Positions 24,484 to 33,725 of a stretch of 64,000 nucleotides of DNA are shown here, in pieces; the stretch's first letter is position 1; the number at the start of each line of letters is the position of its first letter. The translations under genes and the position numbers were made by a program. The notes below the pieces were generated by a model that did no database searches, was not told the origin of the DNA, and saw only the letters and a list, made by a program, of their open reading frames with translations. This DNA comes from Helianthus annuus (taxonomy: Eukaryota > Streptophyta > Magnoliopsida > Asterales > Asteraceae), in assembly GCF_002127325.2 (NCBI RefSeq), contig NC_035440.2, positions 76,485,523 through 76,549,522 on the forward strand, given 5' to 3'.

Positions 24484-24910
24484 TGTAGGATCGTATTCTG
24501 ACCCGAACGAGTCTATCAGAGGAGTTTCGATCAGTTACAGGTGCGGAAAACAAGTAACCAACGTAGAAACTGCTAGATCTTCACTTAAATCACACTCTTT
24601 ATTGATATTACAGCGTTTACAACCAAATCTCACACCGACAGCACCTCGGTATGGAAATCAAGAACATATATATCTGATTTCGCTCATGTAACATATATAT
24701 AGTGCAGGCATTTCGCTCATATGGACATGATGTCCATAAAAGCGAAACCCTATGGTTCATATAAGCGAAACCTCCTGCTAAAGACCCTATGAGCGAAATC
24801 TCCTCACTAAACACAATACACTTCCTATTTTCTCATAAAATGTGCCCTAATCTAACATTCTAAGACTAAGACTCGATACAAGACGAAGTCGACAGATGCA
24901 TGCACTAACA
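24484..24910 (-). repeat. Element B 5' LTR
   Basis: Complete 427-bp LTR, plus-strand TGTAGGATCG...CACTAACA. The sense-strand TATA is in the TATATATA run near 24692-24699. Upstream of it (higher coordinates) are GCGAAA words and the hairpin CATATGGACATGATGTCCATA (~24717-24737). Confidence 0.94.
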
Positions 24911-25270
24911 GTTTACAAGAAAGCTTTCAATTTTAGAATTTTTGAATTCTGTCCCATTGTCTGATCTGATCCTTCTTACTGTTAGTTTTAACAGATTTTC
25001 AATGTTCTTTATAAAATTAATGATCAAATCAGGTGTTTCACTTTCTTTCTCAAAAATTCAACCCATGTGTATCTGGAAAAATCATCAACTATTACTAGTA
25101 TATATTTCTTTCCATAAAAACTTTCTGTACCTATGGGTCCACACAAATCCATGTGTAAAAGTTTCAAATTTTGTATAATGGAAGATTCAGAAATTGACTT
25201 GTGAGAGCTTCTTTTTGACTTTCCCATCTCACAAGCATCAAATTTTATCCTTTTTAGAGGATATGAAAGG
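24911..25270 (-). pseudogene. pol: Copia integrase, N-terminal/core part (element A)
   Basis: The frame through MGKSKRSSHKS, LLHMDLCGPIG and KYILVIVDDFSRYTWVEFL carries the first integrase Asp (MDLCGP) and the second in RSDNGTEF near 24945. It stops being coding at the B junction (24911) and resumes in phase at 3447. On the protease side it is shifted relative to the preceding frame: the KFDACEMGK stretch is out of phase with the codons before ~25265. Confidence 0.88.
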
Positions 25271-25756
25271 TAACCCTTTTACCAGACCTTTACTTGCTAA
25301 TTTGTTTAGGTTTTTGAAATTTAAGTGAGCCAATCTTTTATGCCCCAACCAACTACTTCCTTTGTTAATTTTTGAAAATAAACATAGTTTAGGATGTTCA
25401 TTTTCTTCTTTGAAGTCAAAGTAATAAATTGATTGTCTTATCCTTTTCCCACTCAAATATATTTTATTATCATCCATACCTATTAGCAAGCATTTTTCTG
25501 GTAAAAATGTTACCTGAAAACCTTTCTCACAGAATTGACCACAGCTCAGCAAATTATATTTTAAGCCTTCAACATAAGCTACTCTTTCAATGGTCAAAAA
25601 TCCATACTTGATACATCCGTATCCCATTATCCTTCCTTTCACTCCGTTTCCAAAGTTCACCATTTTACCCAGCTTTGAGACAAAGTTGCTGAGTAAGCTC
25701 CTATCTCCAGTCATGTGCTTGGAGCTTCCTGAGTCGCAGTACCAGATCTGCTGCAC
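25238..25756 (-). pseudogene. pol: Copia protease and GAG-pre-integrase part (element A)
   Basis: The 172-aa frame starts near the protease active site, WYCDSGSSKHMTG (D-S-G triad, ~25750-25710). It continues through the flap-like region (NGVKGRIMGYGCI) to the pre-integrase zinc region (GHKRLAHLNFKNLNKLASKGLV). It ends out of frame near 25240-25265. The protease would cut Gag-Pol. Gag ends in TAATAA near 25781-25776 and pol reads in the -1 frame relative to it. Confidence 0.9.
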
Positions 25757-25775
25757 ATGATGGTCCTGAAATGAA

Positions 25776-26427
25776 ATTATTAGAGGGTTTTAGGTACCCA
25801 GGCATGCTTGGGTACACTTTCTGATGATATTCTGGTTCTATTGTTTCTTCTAGATGACCTTTTATCAGAATTTCTGTTGAATGCTGAGCCATTAACATAA
25901 TTTTTGTTTTTCTTTTGGAGATGGTGTTGAACAAGCTTCAGTATTTCAACACACATACAGGAATCATCAGAAATTTCTTATTTTCCTTCTTGTGATGGAA
26001 TGAAGGGATAGTTTTGAAAAGATGAGTGAACTGCTTCTGGAGTTTTTTCAAACTCTTGAATGCATTCACTTCTTTTTGGTTCAAAATTTGGCTTGTTAAA
26101 GGAGTATTCAGAACATGTTGATTTGCAAGTTTCAGAATCAGATTCTGATAAGTTTTTATCAGAAGTCTGTTGAGTAGCTTTTACAAAGACAGTAGGTTTG
26201 TTATTGTTTGTTCTTATATAACCCAACCCTTCTCCTTTGTTCATTGGAGTGGACTCTATGAAATTTATGAATTCTTTTGCTTCTTGAAAACCTCTTACAT
26301 TAATTTCTTTATCATTGATTTTCTTGTAAAGATCTCTTCTTTCATTTTCATAGAACTCAATTTTAGCTCTTTGATCTAAACTTTGTTCTATCAGTAATTG
26401 GTTTTCAAGAATGATTTTATTCAAGGT
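25776..26427 (-). pseudogene. gag: gag C-terminal half of element A
   Basis: This continues gag across element C: residues NKIILENQLLIEQSLDQRAK follow directly on the codons at 32359-32363. It has a coiled-coil-like stretch (ENERRDLYKKINDKE), an acidic Ser/Glu zone, a possible Cys pair (SCMCVEILKLVQHH) and ends HAWVPKTL followed by two stops. One in-frame TAA at 25979-25981 interrupts it. Residues read before 26427 on this strand belong to C's LTR. Confidence 0.82.
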
Positions 26428-26922
26428 TGTAGGTCCCCTTGATGTATGGATCGTCACAGAATCGTCTATCTAACCTAGAGTGCGGAATCCTCTAGATCAG
26501 ATTGTAGCAGAAAACGCGTAGAATACAGAAACAGCAATTCCAATCAAACCGGGTTTTATTGATTATCTATCAAGATTGATTACAATCAATCAAACCCTAA
26601 ACACACTCAAATTTCGTCCAAGCCCTAATCTGCTCTCACGAAATTCTAATGCCTCTCAAACTCTGTTTTGGCTGATTAACCTTAACCCTAATGTCTAACC
26701 TTGTTTATATAACACAAGGTTTACAAGTGGGCTAGGTTTACACTCCTGGGCTGCGAATTGGACAGGCCCAATTCGCCCCCATCACCCAATTCCTTGGGTT
26801 TAGTTAGCCCAAACATAACAACTAACTATTACAAAGCTAAACCCGCTAACTGTTTATCGTTTAACTAATTACAAGATATCCAAAGACCAAATCTAAGCTG
26901 TTGTCACAAACATGCACCAACA
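26428..26922 (-). repeat. Element C 3' LTR
   Basis: TGTAGGTCCCC...CACCAACA, 495 bp. It holds a sense-strand TATATAAA box (~26705) and a 9-bp inverted repeat GCGAATTGG/CCAATTCGC around 26753-26777. Confidence 0.95.
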
Positions 26923-27799
26923 AACTCCCCCTTGACAATAGCTTCATAAAAACTTTGTCTTGAGTCAAAACTTTGTCTTCGGTCTTCTTGCAATCTTCAC
27001 GTAGTCTTGCACTGTCTTTGGTCTTTGGATAGCTTCAGCTTCAATAGCTTCTGTCAGCAACAGACTCCCCCTAAGCTGATGCATCCAATCACCAAATCTT
27101 CAACACGTTAGCACTTGAGTAAACTCCAGTTTAGCATTTGCACAGCAATCTTCAAACTCTTCAATCTTGTCTGCAATATAGAAAGGAGGTTCTACCATGC
27201 ATCCAATCAAACTCTCATCTTCATACTTCACAGCAACTTCTCAGCAACAAACCGCTTCAATCTGTATACTATAAAACAAACATCTCGAGAAACCATAAGA
27301 ATTTTTCAACAAAAGTTAAATAAATTATTATTTTTCAAGAGATTAGTTAAACTGTATAACAGATTAAGCTTTTTCAACTTATCACCAACACGCAAAACTT
27401 TTTGTCCAACACACAAGAACCTGCCTGATTGAAAATTTTTGAACTCACTTACTAACACCGTCTCCCCCTATCAGTAACAATTCCTCCAAGAATAACAGTT
27501 TTCCGTACGTTAAGAATTTTAAACAGAAAAAGACACTATTTTTGGATTTTTATATTTTTCTGAAAGCAAGTAAATAACAAAAACAATAAACACTCTATTT
27601 TTGTGAGAATCACTGGTAAGAAGATCATATCAGCACAATCAAACTGTTTCACATAATTATATAATTCTTTATTTAATTTTTCGTGAAAAGCAGTTCAAGA
27701 CGATTACCAGTATGTTTGTCCGCTTAAACAAAATGCATGAACATTTCAAGTACCATTACCATATGATATGTTAAGGTAATTTTATTTTCTGAAATACTA

Positions 27800-27895
27800 G
27801 TGTGTCCCACTTCAGGATGTACCCCCACGATCAAGGTATGCACAAAGATTCATCGTAGTAGGTGAGTATACTGATATCATCCTTCAAGATATCAT
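27800..27895 (-). other. conserved non-coding block 1 (C copy)
   Basis: GTGTGTCCCA at 27800 and GGTGAGTATA at 27861 correspond to 19004 and 19061 in B. The C copy is followed by a GATATC direct repeat. Confidence 0.6.
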
Positions 27896-28220
27896 GACTG
27901 TGTCTAGATCTGCATAAAATCTGTTTTATCATGTTTTAATTGCTTAACAACGAACACCCAAATAAAGTACTAATCAAATCCTGGAAATATAAACAGCACA
28001 CTCTATCATGCAAGTATCTTCCCTACCACATATTTCACAAGTCCAATCCAGAGTTCTGAAATCTTAACTAGGAATAGGTTGAGAAGAGAACAGAATAGAT
28101 CTTTAGTAGAGATGGTATAATATACAGATCAAATGAGATTTTCTCAGTTTGATATAGGTTTGTTGGGTTTCTTTTGGGCACTAGAGGGCCTCTTTCGGGT
28201 GTATTAGATCTATAGCGCGA

Positions 28221-28271
28221 CAACGTACAGCTAGGTCAGCATGTATCTGGATGCAGCAGAAGCTGTCGTTG
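28221..28271 (-). ncRNA. conserved hairpin motif 1 (element C)
   Basis: Outer stem CAACGTACAGCT (28221-28232) pairs with AGCTGTCGTTG (28261-28271): 11 pairs and one bulged T. Inside: AGGTCA (28233-28238), inner stem GCAT/ATGC (28239-28242 with 28251-28254), loop GTATCTGG, AGCAGA (28255-28260). Same architecture as 19276-19327 with different stems. Confidence 0.7.
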
Positions 28272-28277
28272 CCTAGC

Positions 28278-28317
28278 ACCTCCAGGTCAGCATATATCTG
28301 GATGCAGCAGAGGAGGT
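28278..28317 (-). ncRNA. conserved hairpin motif 2 (element C)
   Basis: Outer stem ACCTCC/GGAGGT (28278-28283 with 28312-28317). The interior is identical to motif 1 except one loop base (ATATCTGG). The outer stem shares no sequence with motif 1, so pairing, not sequence, is kept. Confidence 0.7.
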
Positions 28318-28589
28318 ACACGACTTTTTTCAGAGAAGATTTCAGAATCAGATCAAAATTGTGTGTATCGGGAAATATACAGACATTCAAATAGAAATGA
28401 GCTAATTCCAAGTGACTATCTTTCCTGGGGTCATGTACATTTTTAGTTCTAACAGACAGACAGACAAGATATCCCTAGTTGAAACAACAGTATAAAGACC
28501 CAAAACTTCAGATTTTGGCAATCTATCAACGCAAGAATTAAGGTCATTAAACCATACACCACTAATGTGTTCCCCACTCATATTCAGTT

Positions 28590-28790
28590 CATTTAAGTTT
28601 ATATCACATTGGTAAGTTGATTATTTCATGCTATTGCCTACTGGTACATCATATGATGAAGCTGCTATCACACTTAAGCAATTTAGGTTCAAGTTCAGTG
28701 TGACAGTCTAACTTGCTGATGTACTATCATTTCTTCTTTTCCACACAGTGAAATCTCATTTTTGATTTTCTATTTTTTATGTTTTTGATT
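28590..28790 (-). other. conserved non-coding block 2 (C copy)
   Basis: Same ordered words as B 19440-19660: GTTTATATC, GCCTACTGGTACATC, TATCACACTT, GTGACAGTC, CTGATGTACTATCATTTC, CTCATTTTTGATTT. Confidence 0.65.
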
Positions 28791-29109
28791 TTTCAATTTT
28801 TTTTATGTTTTTGATTTTTATGAAAAGCAGTAAACTATTTACAAAAATTCTTATGAAAAACCAGTTATTCAGGATTCCTCATCCCGTTGAGTTCGACTAA
28901 GTGTTCAAAGCGAGCCCTGTCAAATGCTTTAGTATAAAGATCTGCCAGGTTATCTTCTGTGTCGACTCAGCACTTTGAACTTCAATTTAAATCATTTAAA
29001 AAAAAATATATCATTAATCTCACATCCCCCGACCTGTGCCTGAAGCAGCCATTATCAACATAAGTTAATAATCCTCCTTTGCAGCTCCTGCACACACTAA
29101 CTTAAGAAA

Positions 29110-30867
29110 TTAGTTAGATTGGGGGACCCAAGCCTTAATGGTCTTGGGTCGTCCAAATTCACCAACAACTGGAACATCCATCCAATATCCATTACTCCTA
29201 ACTGGAGTCTTGGATCTTAGACCTGTTGGAATTTTATTTTGATTTCCACTAGGCCTTTGGTCCTGAGGGTTCCTATATACATTTGGACAATTTGACCTTT
29301 GGAAATTTTGATTTTGAAACCTACTTCTACCATTATCATACCATGAATTCTTGAAAAATTTTGGATGTTGTTGAACATTTGAGTTACAAAAACTCCTATG
29401 TTCATTTCTTCTTTGAAAATTTTGATTACAAGAAGTCTGGTATCGATTTTGATATCCGAAATTTTTATCTTGACTTTGAAATCGATTTGATTTACCATTA
29501 TAATGACTAAATTGTGGAGAAATACTTCTTGGTCTATCAAATCTTTTCGAAGTTGAAGGTTTAGATTGAAATTCAGGTTTCTTTGTCTGACAACTTGATT
29601 TTACATTATTGCTTGACCCAACCTGATTCCCTTCTTTCACCACATCAACTTTTTGCTTACCTTTCTTCAAAGGACAACAACTCGCCACGTGCCCTTTGTT
29701 GTGACATTTAAAACAGGATCTTTTCTTGTAATTTTTCTTTTTGTTTGATCCCTTTTTAAATGTGTTGGCCTTTTTGTCTTTAGTATCCTCATCCACTTTA
29801 TGAGGTGTACTGTTAGACCCAACAGATTCTTTCAAAGAAACTGGACTACTTGGCAAGTCCACAGCTATCGGATCCACTACATGTGCAGTGGTTACAAAAT
29901 CAGTTAGCTCATCTTCAGTTGGTAAAAATGAGTAGTCAGAAGATGAAGCTTTAGTAAACCCCACCCCTGTTTTATCATTACTTCTTTTTAAACCTTTTTG
30001 AATTTGAATTCTGACTAACGAAGAATTCCCAAAATTATGTAACTTCCCCTGAAGTTCTACAATTTTGGCTTGTGCATCAGCCAATTCTGTGCACTTTTCT
30101 GAAAGCTCGTTATTCGTTTCTTTCACAGTTTCACGAGCCAAATCAATGACCTGTAACAGTTCATTGACTTTGCTTGTTAAACTGCTAATTTCCTGTTCAT
30201 TTGATTTGAGTTTTTCCAAACAGTTTGACTCTCGTTTAATCAAAAGAACATTTAACTCTTTTCGGTTTTCCAAATCAGCCAACAAAATTTTGTTTTGTTC
30301 CGATAGTCTGTCAACTTCACCCTGTAGTTCAGTGCAATTATGACACGTATGACTTACAGGTTCTGGTGTTACCTTCACCTCTGTTGTAAGTTCATTCACA
30401 CCATCCATGCACTTTGAAACTTCTGCAGCCTTCTTCTCAACCTTCTGTTCAAGAGCTTTCTTCGTCTCTTCTTTCACAACAACTGCTTCTTCATCTAACG
30501 CACGATCTCCTACACTCTGTCTTGATGAATTCTGATAGCGTTTTCGTAAAGCTTCCCACAGATCATAAGAATTCCCATAGTGCTTGATGGTATGTTTAAT
30601 TCCCTCAGGCAGGGACATCTTTATCACTGCTAAAGCTTTCTTCTCAGCATCAACCATCAGTTTCTCAGATTCATCCATCTTGTCATAAGAAATCACTTTT
30701 GTCCTTCCTTCAACACGACGTGTAGGAGCCATGTATCCATCTATAATACAATACCACATTCTGGTATCTTCGCTCTTCACAACCAATTCAAACTCCTCCT
30801 TCCAGACAGCATATTCGTTAACATTTGTAAGCTTTGGCCACTTCTCGACATTGTCCACTTTAATCAT
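29110..30867 (-). CDS. gag: Gag of element C, intact, Sirevirus-like with coiled coil
   Basis: 585 aa, uninterrupted. The N-terminal ~115 residues match the Copia capsid fold (YAVWKEEFELVV, MSLPEGIKHTIKHYG, LWEALRKRYQNSS). A long coiled coil follows at ~130-290 (heptads with ELQGEVDRLSEQNKILLADL), an acidic linker, a CCHC knuckle CFKCHNKGHVASCC at ~384-398, and a basic Asn/Gln/Arg-rich tail ending KAWVPQSN. Gag would form particles that package RNA. The stop after AWVPQSN matches the usual end of Gag before pol in this group, but no pol follows. Codon integrity with near-identical LTRs suggests the protein may be functional or was recently so. Confidence 0.88.
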   Translation of the reverse strand: MIKVDNVEKWPKLTNVNEYAVWKEEFELVVKSEDTRMWYCIIDGYMAPTRRVEGRTKVISYDKMDESEKLMVDAEKKALAVIKMSLPEGIKHTIKHYGNSYDLWEALRKRYQNSSRQSVGDRALDEEAVVVKEETKKALEQKVEKKAAEVSKCMDGVNELTTEVKVTPEPVSHTCHNCTELQGEVDRLSEQNKILLADLENRKELNVLLIKRESNCLEKLKSNEQEISSLTSKVNELLQVIDLARETVKETNNELSEKCTELADAQAKIVELQGKLHNFGNSSLVRIQIQKGLKRSNDKTGVGFTKASSSDYSFLPTEDELTDFVTTAHVVDPIAVDLPSSPVSLKESVGSNSTPHKVDEDTKDKKANTFKKGSNKKKNYKKRSCFKCHNKGHVASCCPLKKGKQKVDVVKEGNQVGSSNNVKSSCQTKKPEFQSKPSTSKRFDRPRSISPQFSHYNGKSNRFQSQDKNFGYQNRYQTSCNQNFQRRNEHRSFCNSNVQQHPKFFKNSWYDNGRSRFQNQNFQRSNCPNVYRNPQDQRPSGNQNKIPTGLRSKTPVRSNGYWMDVPVVGEFGRPKTIKAWVPQSN

Positions 30868-31079
30868 CTTTAAACACGTTTTACCGTAACCGTACTGATA
30901 AAACCGTACAAAATTTCTCCGAAAATTGTTTTTACCAAATTACACCGTTAGAATTTTTTTTTTTTTTTTTTTTTTGTCCTAAAAATCACACGAATCTAAC
31001 AGCGCGAACGGTTCTGTCAAACGAGGTACAGATCAATTTCTATTTGCAAAACACTGAAAATTTTCCAACGCTTGCCAAT

Positions 31080-31470
31080 GAAAATTCCACCCCTTAAATA
31101 TGCTGCTAAATTCGCTGGTTATGGCTTAATTTCGCTGGCCAGTGTGTAAATTCGCTGATCAGTTTAAATTTGCTGGTTATTACGCTAAAATGGCTAATTT
31201 CGCTGGTTCACTTTCACTGGTCAAAATCGCTGCTTAATTTCGCTGAAACCGTGATAATTTCGCTGTGGAAACTAACACGATCACCAAAGTCGCCTTTGGA
31301 TTTAAATGCGCTGGTCAATTAATTTCGCTGGGAAATCAACGTAAATGTTAATTTCGCCAGACTATTTCGCTGGTCAGTTAAATTCTCTGGTTTCTCAGCA
31401 AATTTAACTATCTTGTACAACAAGCAGCTAATTTCGCCAATCAGTTAATTTCGCAGATCTGCAAATTTTG
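31080..31470 (-). repeat. TTTCGCTGG repeat array in leader of element C
   Basis: About fifteen copies of ATTTCGCTGG or near variants occur every 15-30 bp, reading CCAGCGAAAT on the sense strand. Core GCGAAAT is shared with B's leader array but on the opposite strand. Confidence 0.85.
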
Positions 31471-31849
31471 GAAGGTTAATCTTTTCGAAATTCTGATTAT
31501 TCTCCAACACAATTCTGCAAAATCAAACAAGCAAATCAGTCAACTTTTGATGAAAATTTTTATGAAATTTATGAAGAACACGAAGAACAGTCTTCGAATC
31601 TTCAAGAAATTCAGCCAAAATTCTTCAAAACTATCAACCAAAAACAATCCTGCAAACCCTAAAACCTGCAAAACAGCAAACAAACAACCCAGAATATCAA
31701 AACAGCCAAAAAAAAAATTTCGAAAATCAGAATCAACCACCAAAAAATTTTTGAAAATTATAAAACCCTAATTTTCAGGTTTCACCAAATTCGAAAATCC
31801 TTCTTTTTCTGCAGCAAACAATTCTGAACCGAGCAATCAAGAGCCTAAT

Positions 31850-31861
31850 GCTCTGATACCA
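31850..31861 (-). promoter_or_regulatory. primer binding site of element C
   Basis: Minus strand TGGTATCAGAGC, two bases from the 5' LTR; complementary to initiator-Met tRNA. Confidence 0.93.
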
Positions 31862-31863
31862 AT

Positions 31864-32358
31864 TGTAGGTCCCCTTGATGTATGGATCGTCACAGAATCG
31901 TCTATCTAACCTAGAGTGCGGAATCCTCTAGATCAGATTGTAGCAGAAAACGTGTAGAATACAGAAACAGCAATTCCAATCAAACCGGGTTTTATTGATT
32001 ATCTATCAAGATTGATTACAATCAATCAAACCCTAAACACACTCAAATTTCGTCCAAGCCCTAATCTGCTCTCACGAAATTCTAATGCCTCTCAAACTCT
32101 GTTTTGGCTGATTAACCTTAACCCTAATGTCTAACCTTGTTTATATAACACAAGGTTTACAAGTGGGCTAGGTTTACACTCCTGGGCTGCGAATTGGACA
32201 GGCCCAATTCGCCCCCATCACCCAATTCCTTGGGTTTAGTTAGCCCAAACATAACAACTAACTATTACAAAGCTAAACCCGCTAACTGTTTATCGTTTAA
32301 CTAATTACAATATATCCAAAGACCAAATCTAAGCTGTTGTCACAAACATGCACCAACA
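31864..32358 (-). repeat. Element C 5' LTR
   Basis: 495 bp; identical to 26428-26922 apart from changes near 31962 (CGTGTAG) and 32310 (ACAATATATCC). TATATAAA on the sense strand near 32140-32147, with the GCGAATTGG inverted repeat upstream of it. Confidence 0.95.
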
Positions 32359-33081
32359 AAGGTCCTCTGCAACTCATCAGATTTTTTACCATCTGATTGG
32401 TGTTTAACTGGCAAGTTTAAAAAATCTGACATGAGCCCATTCTCTAGGCAAAGCATCAAGAAATTTAATGTTTCTTTCATCATTTGATTTAGTTATTCCA
32501 AATTTCTTTAGCTCGTTTAAAAGTTTTGTGAACCTTTGATATGTGTCATTTAACTTTTCATTAGGTAAACTTTTAAACCGTTCATAGGATGAGACGTTGT
32601 TTGTTCTCTTGTTTCTCTTCATCCTTTCTCCTCCTTCACAAAGATTTTCCAACTGCTCCCATATTTCCTTGGCTGGTGCACAAGCATCAACTTGTGAAAA
32701 TATGTCATTAGGGATGGCCATTATTAAGAGTGATTTTGCTCTTTCATCCTTAACCACCAGATCCTTGTCTTTTGGGCTCCAGTTTATTTCACTTTTGGGA
32801 GCACGAGAGGCAGGGATTCCTGGTGTTTGGTCAGTTGCTGGAATTGCTGGTATTTCAGTCATTGATATATGTGGACCCCTTTCAATGGATTGAAACAGAG
32901 CTCGGTCATGACCATTAAGGAAATTGACCATCCTGATTTTCCATTGGGGGTATTCCTCCCTGACCAGAGTCGAAGGTTTGGACATAAAACCAATGTTAAA
33001 AGCATTATTCCAGGTTTGAAAGCTGACCATATTTAGAAAAAAGAAGAAGAGCGATTGATCGTTTGAAAATAATTTATTCAA
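32359..33081 (-). pseudogene. gag: gag N-terminal half of element A
   Basis: Likely start is Met18 of the frame (MVSFQTWNNAF, ~33030). Capsid-like blocks: YPQWKIRMVNFLNGHD, IPNDIFSQVDACAPAKEIWEQLE, YERFKSLPNEKLNDTYQRF. The frame ends early in RFFKLAS; the phase that stays open into 26427 is shifted, so a 1-2 base indel lies near 32428. Element C lies between the two halves, with AAGGT duplicated. Confidence 0.85.
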
Positions 33082-33084
33082 TCG

Positions 33085-33096
33085 GCTCTGATACCA
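33085..33096 (-). promoter_or_regulatory. primer binding site of element A
   Basis: Minus strand TGGTATCAGAGC, two bases from the LTR at 33099; initiator-Met type. Confidence 0.92.
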
Positions 33097-33389
33097 ATTG
33101 TTGGACCCAGTATGGCCTTAACAACTTCTTTTTACGTAATATGACAAGTGATTTCAGTATATGTGAAAAAGATGTGCGGAAATGGAAATCGGACTTTCAA
33201 GAAACAAGACCTACAGAATTATCAAGTTTATATCACTTTGAAACAAATTAGTTTAACAAGGTGATTGTAAGATTATTATCTAATACAAATGAATCTTGAT
33301 TTCTGTGGGTGAGAAGAGCAGTTGGAGTTTGAGTGTTTGTATGTGAATGCTAAGCTTCAAACTCAAGTATCTTCTGCCTCTCGAGCCTT

Positions 33390-33399
33390 CTATTTATAG
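33390..33399 (-). promoter_or_regulatory. TATA box of element A 5' LTR
   Basis: CTATAAATAG on the minus strand, ~290 bp before the LTR end. The palindromic CATCAGA cluster lies upstream of it. Confidence 0.6.
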
Positions 33400-33574
33400 A
33401 CGGCTGTGGACATGAATAAACAATTGTTTATTCATGCAATAAGTCCTGCATAAAGTAGCAATTTGACATATTCATTGAATCCATCGTTCAAGTTGCATTT
33501 GTAATCATGAAAACCAATAATGTAATGCTTCGGTCATGGGTGGCAGGATAGAGTTGTGATTTTAGACAAGTGGG

Positions 33575-33725
33575 TCTGTTATCAGAATTTCTGATAAGCC
33601 ACTTCATCAGAAATTCTGGTGAACAAATCATCAGAAAGTTTGATGATCAAAATTTGTTAGAAACTGATGATATTTCATCAGAAATATCATCAGATCCATC
33701 AGAAACGACCTTCTCTGATAATCCA
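33575..33725 (-). repeat. palindromic CATCAGAAATTCTGATG cluster in A LTR
   Basis: At least six overlapping words of the type ATCAGAATTTCTGAT, CATCAGAAATTCTGG and CATCAGAAAG lie ~180-330 bp upstream of the TATA box. Palindromic arrays in this part of the LTR are known in Sireviruses, although with another core. Confidence 0.65.

Larger units (their letters stand above)
3448..24910 (-). mobile_element. Element B: gag-only Copia-type LTR retrotransposon, split by Gypsy D
   Basis: LTRs of 427 bp: the right (5') copy is 24484-24910; the left (3') copy is 3448-3572 plus 17650-17951, split by D. Ends are TGTAGG...AACA. The flanking repeat is ATTTA (3443-3447) against GTTTA (24911-24915), one mismatch. 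I count about nine LTR differences (~2%). Internally it has a primer site, a leader with GCGAAAT repeats, a long broken gag and ~2.3 kb of non-coding DNA with several polypurine tracts. No protease, integrase or RT is visible, so it must have moved in trans. Confidence 0.88.
26923..29109 (-). other. 3' non-coding region of element C
   Basis: No gene. CTCCCCC tracts (polypurine on the sense strand) occur at 26925 (adjacent to the LTR), ~27065 and ~27462. The region carries two hairpin motifs (28221 and 28278) and blocks shared with B. It replaces the place where pol would be. Confidence 0.75.
26428..32358 (-). mobile_element. Element C: young gag-only Copia-type retrotransposon
   Basis: It is 5931 bp with 495-bp LTRs (26428-26922 and 31864-32358) that differ at only two sites I can find. 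Target duplication is AAGGT (26423-26427 and 32359-32363). It contains primer site, ~1 kb leader with TTTCGCTGG repeats, an open 585-codon gag, then ~2.2 kb non-coding with polypurine tracts and hairpins. No pol is present. High LTR identity means recent mobilisation despite missing enzymes. Confidence 0.95.
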
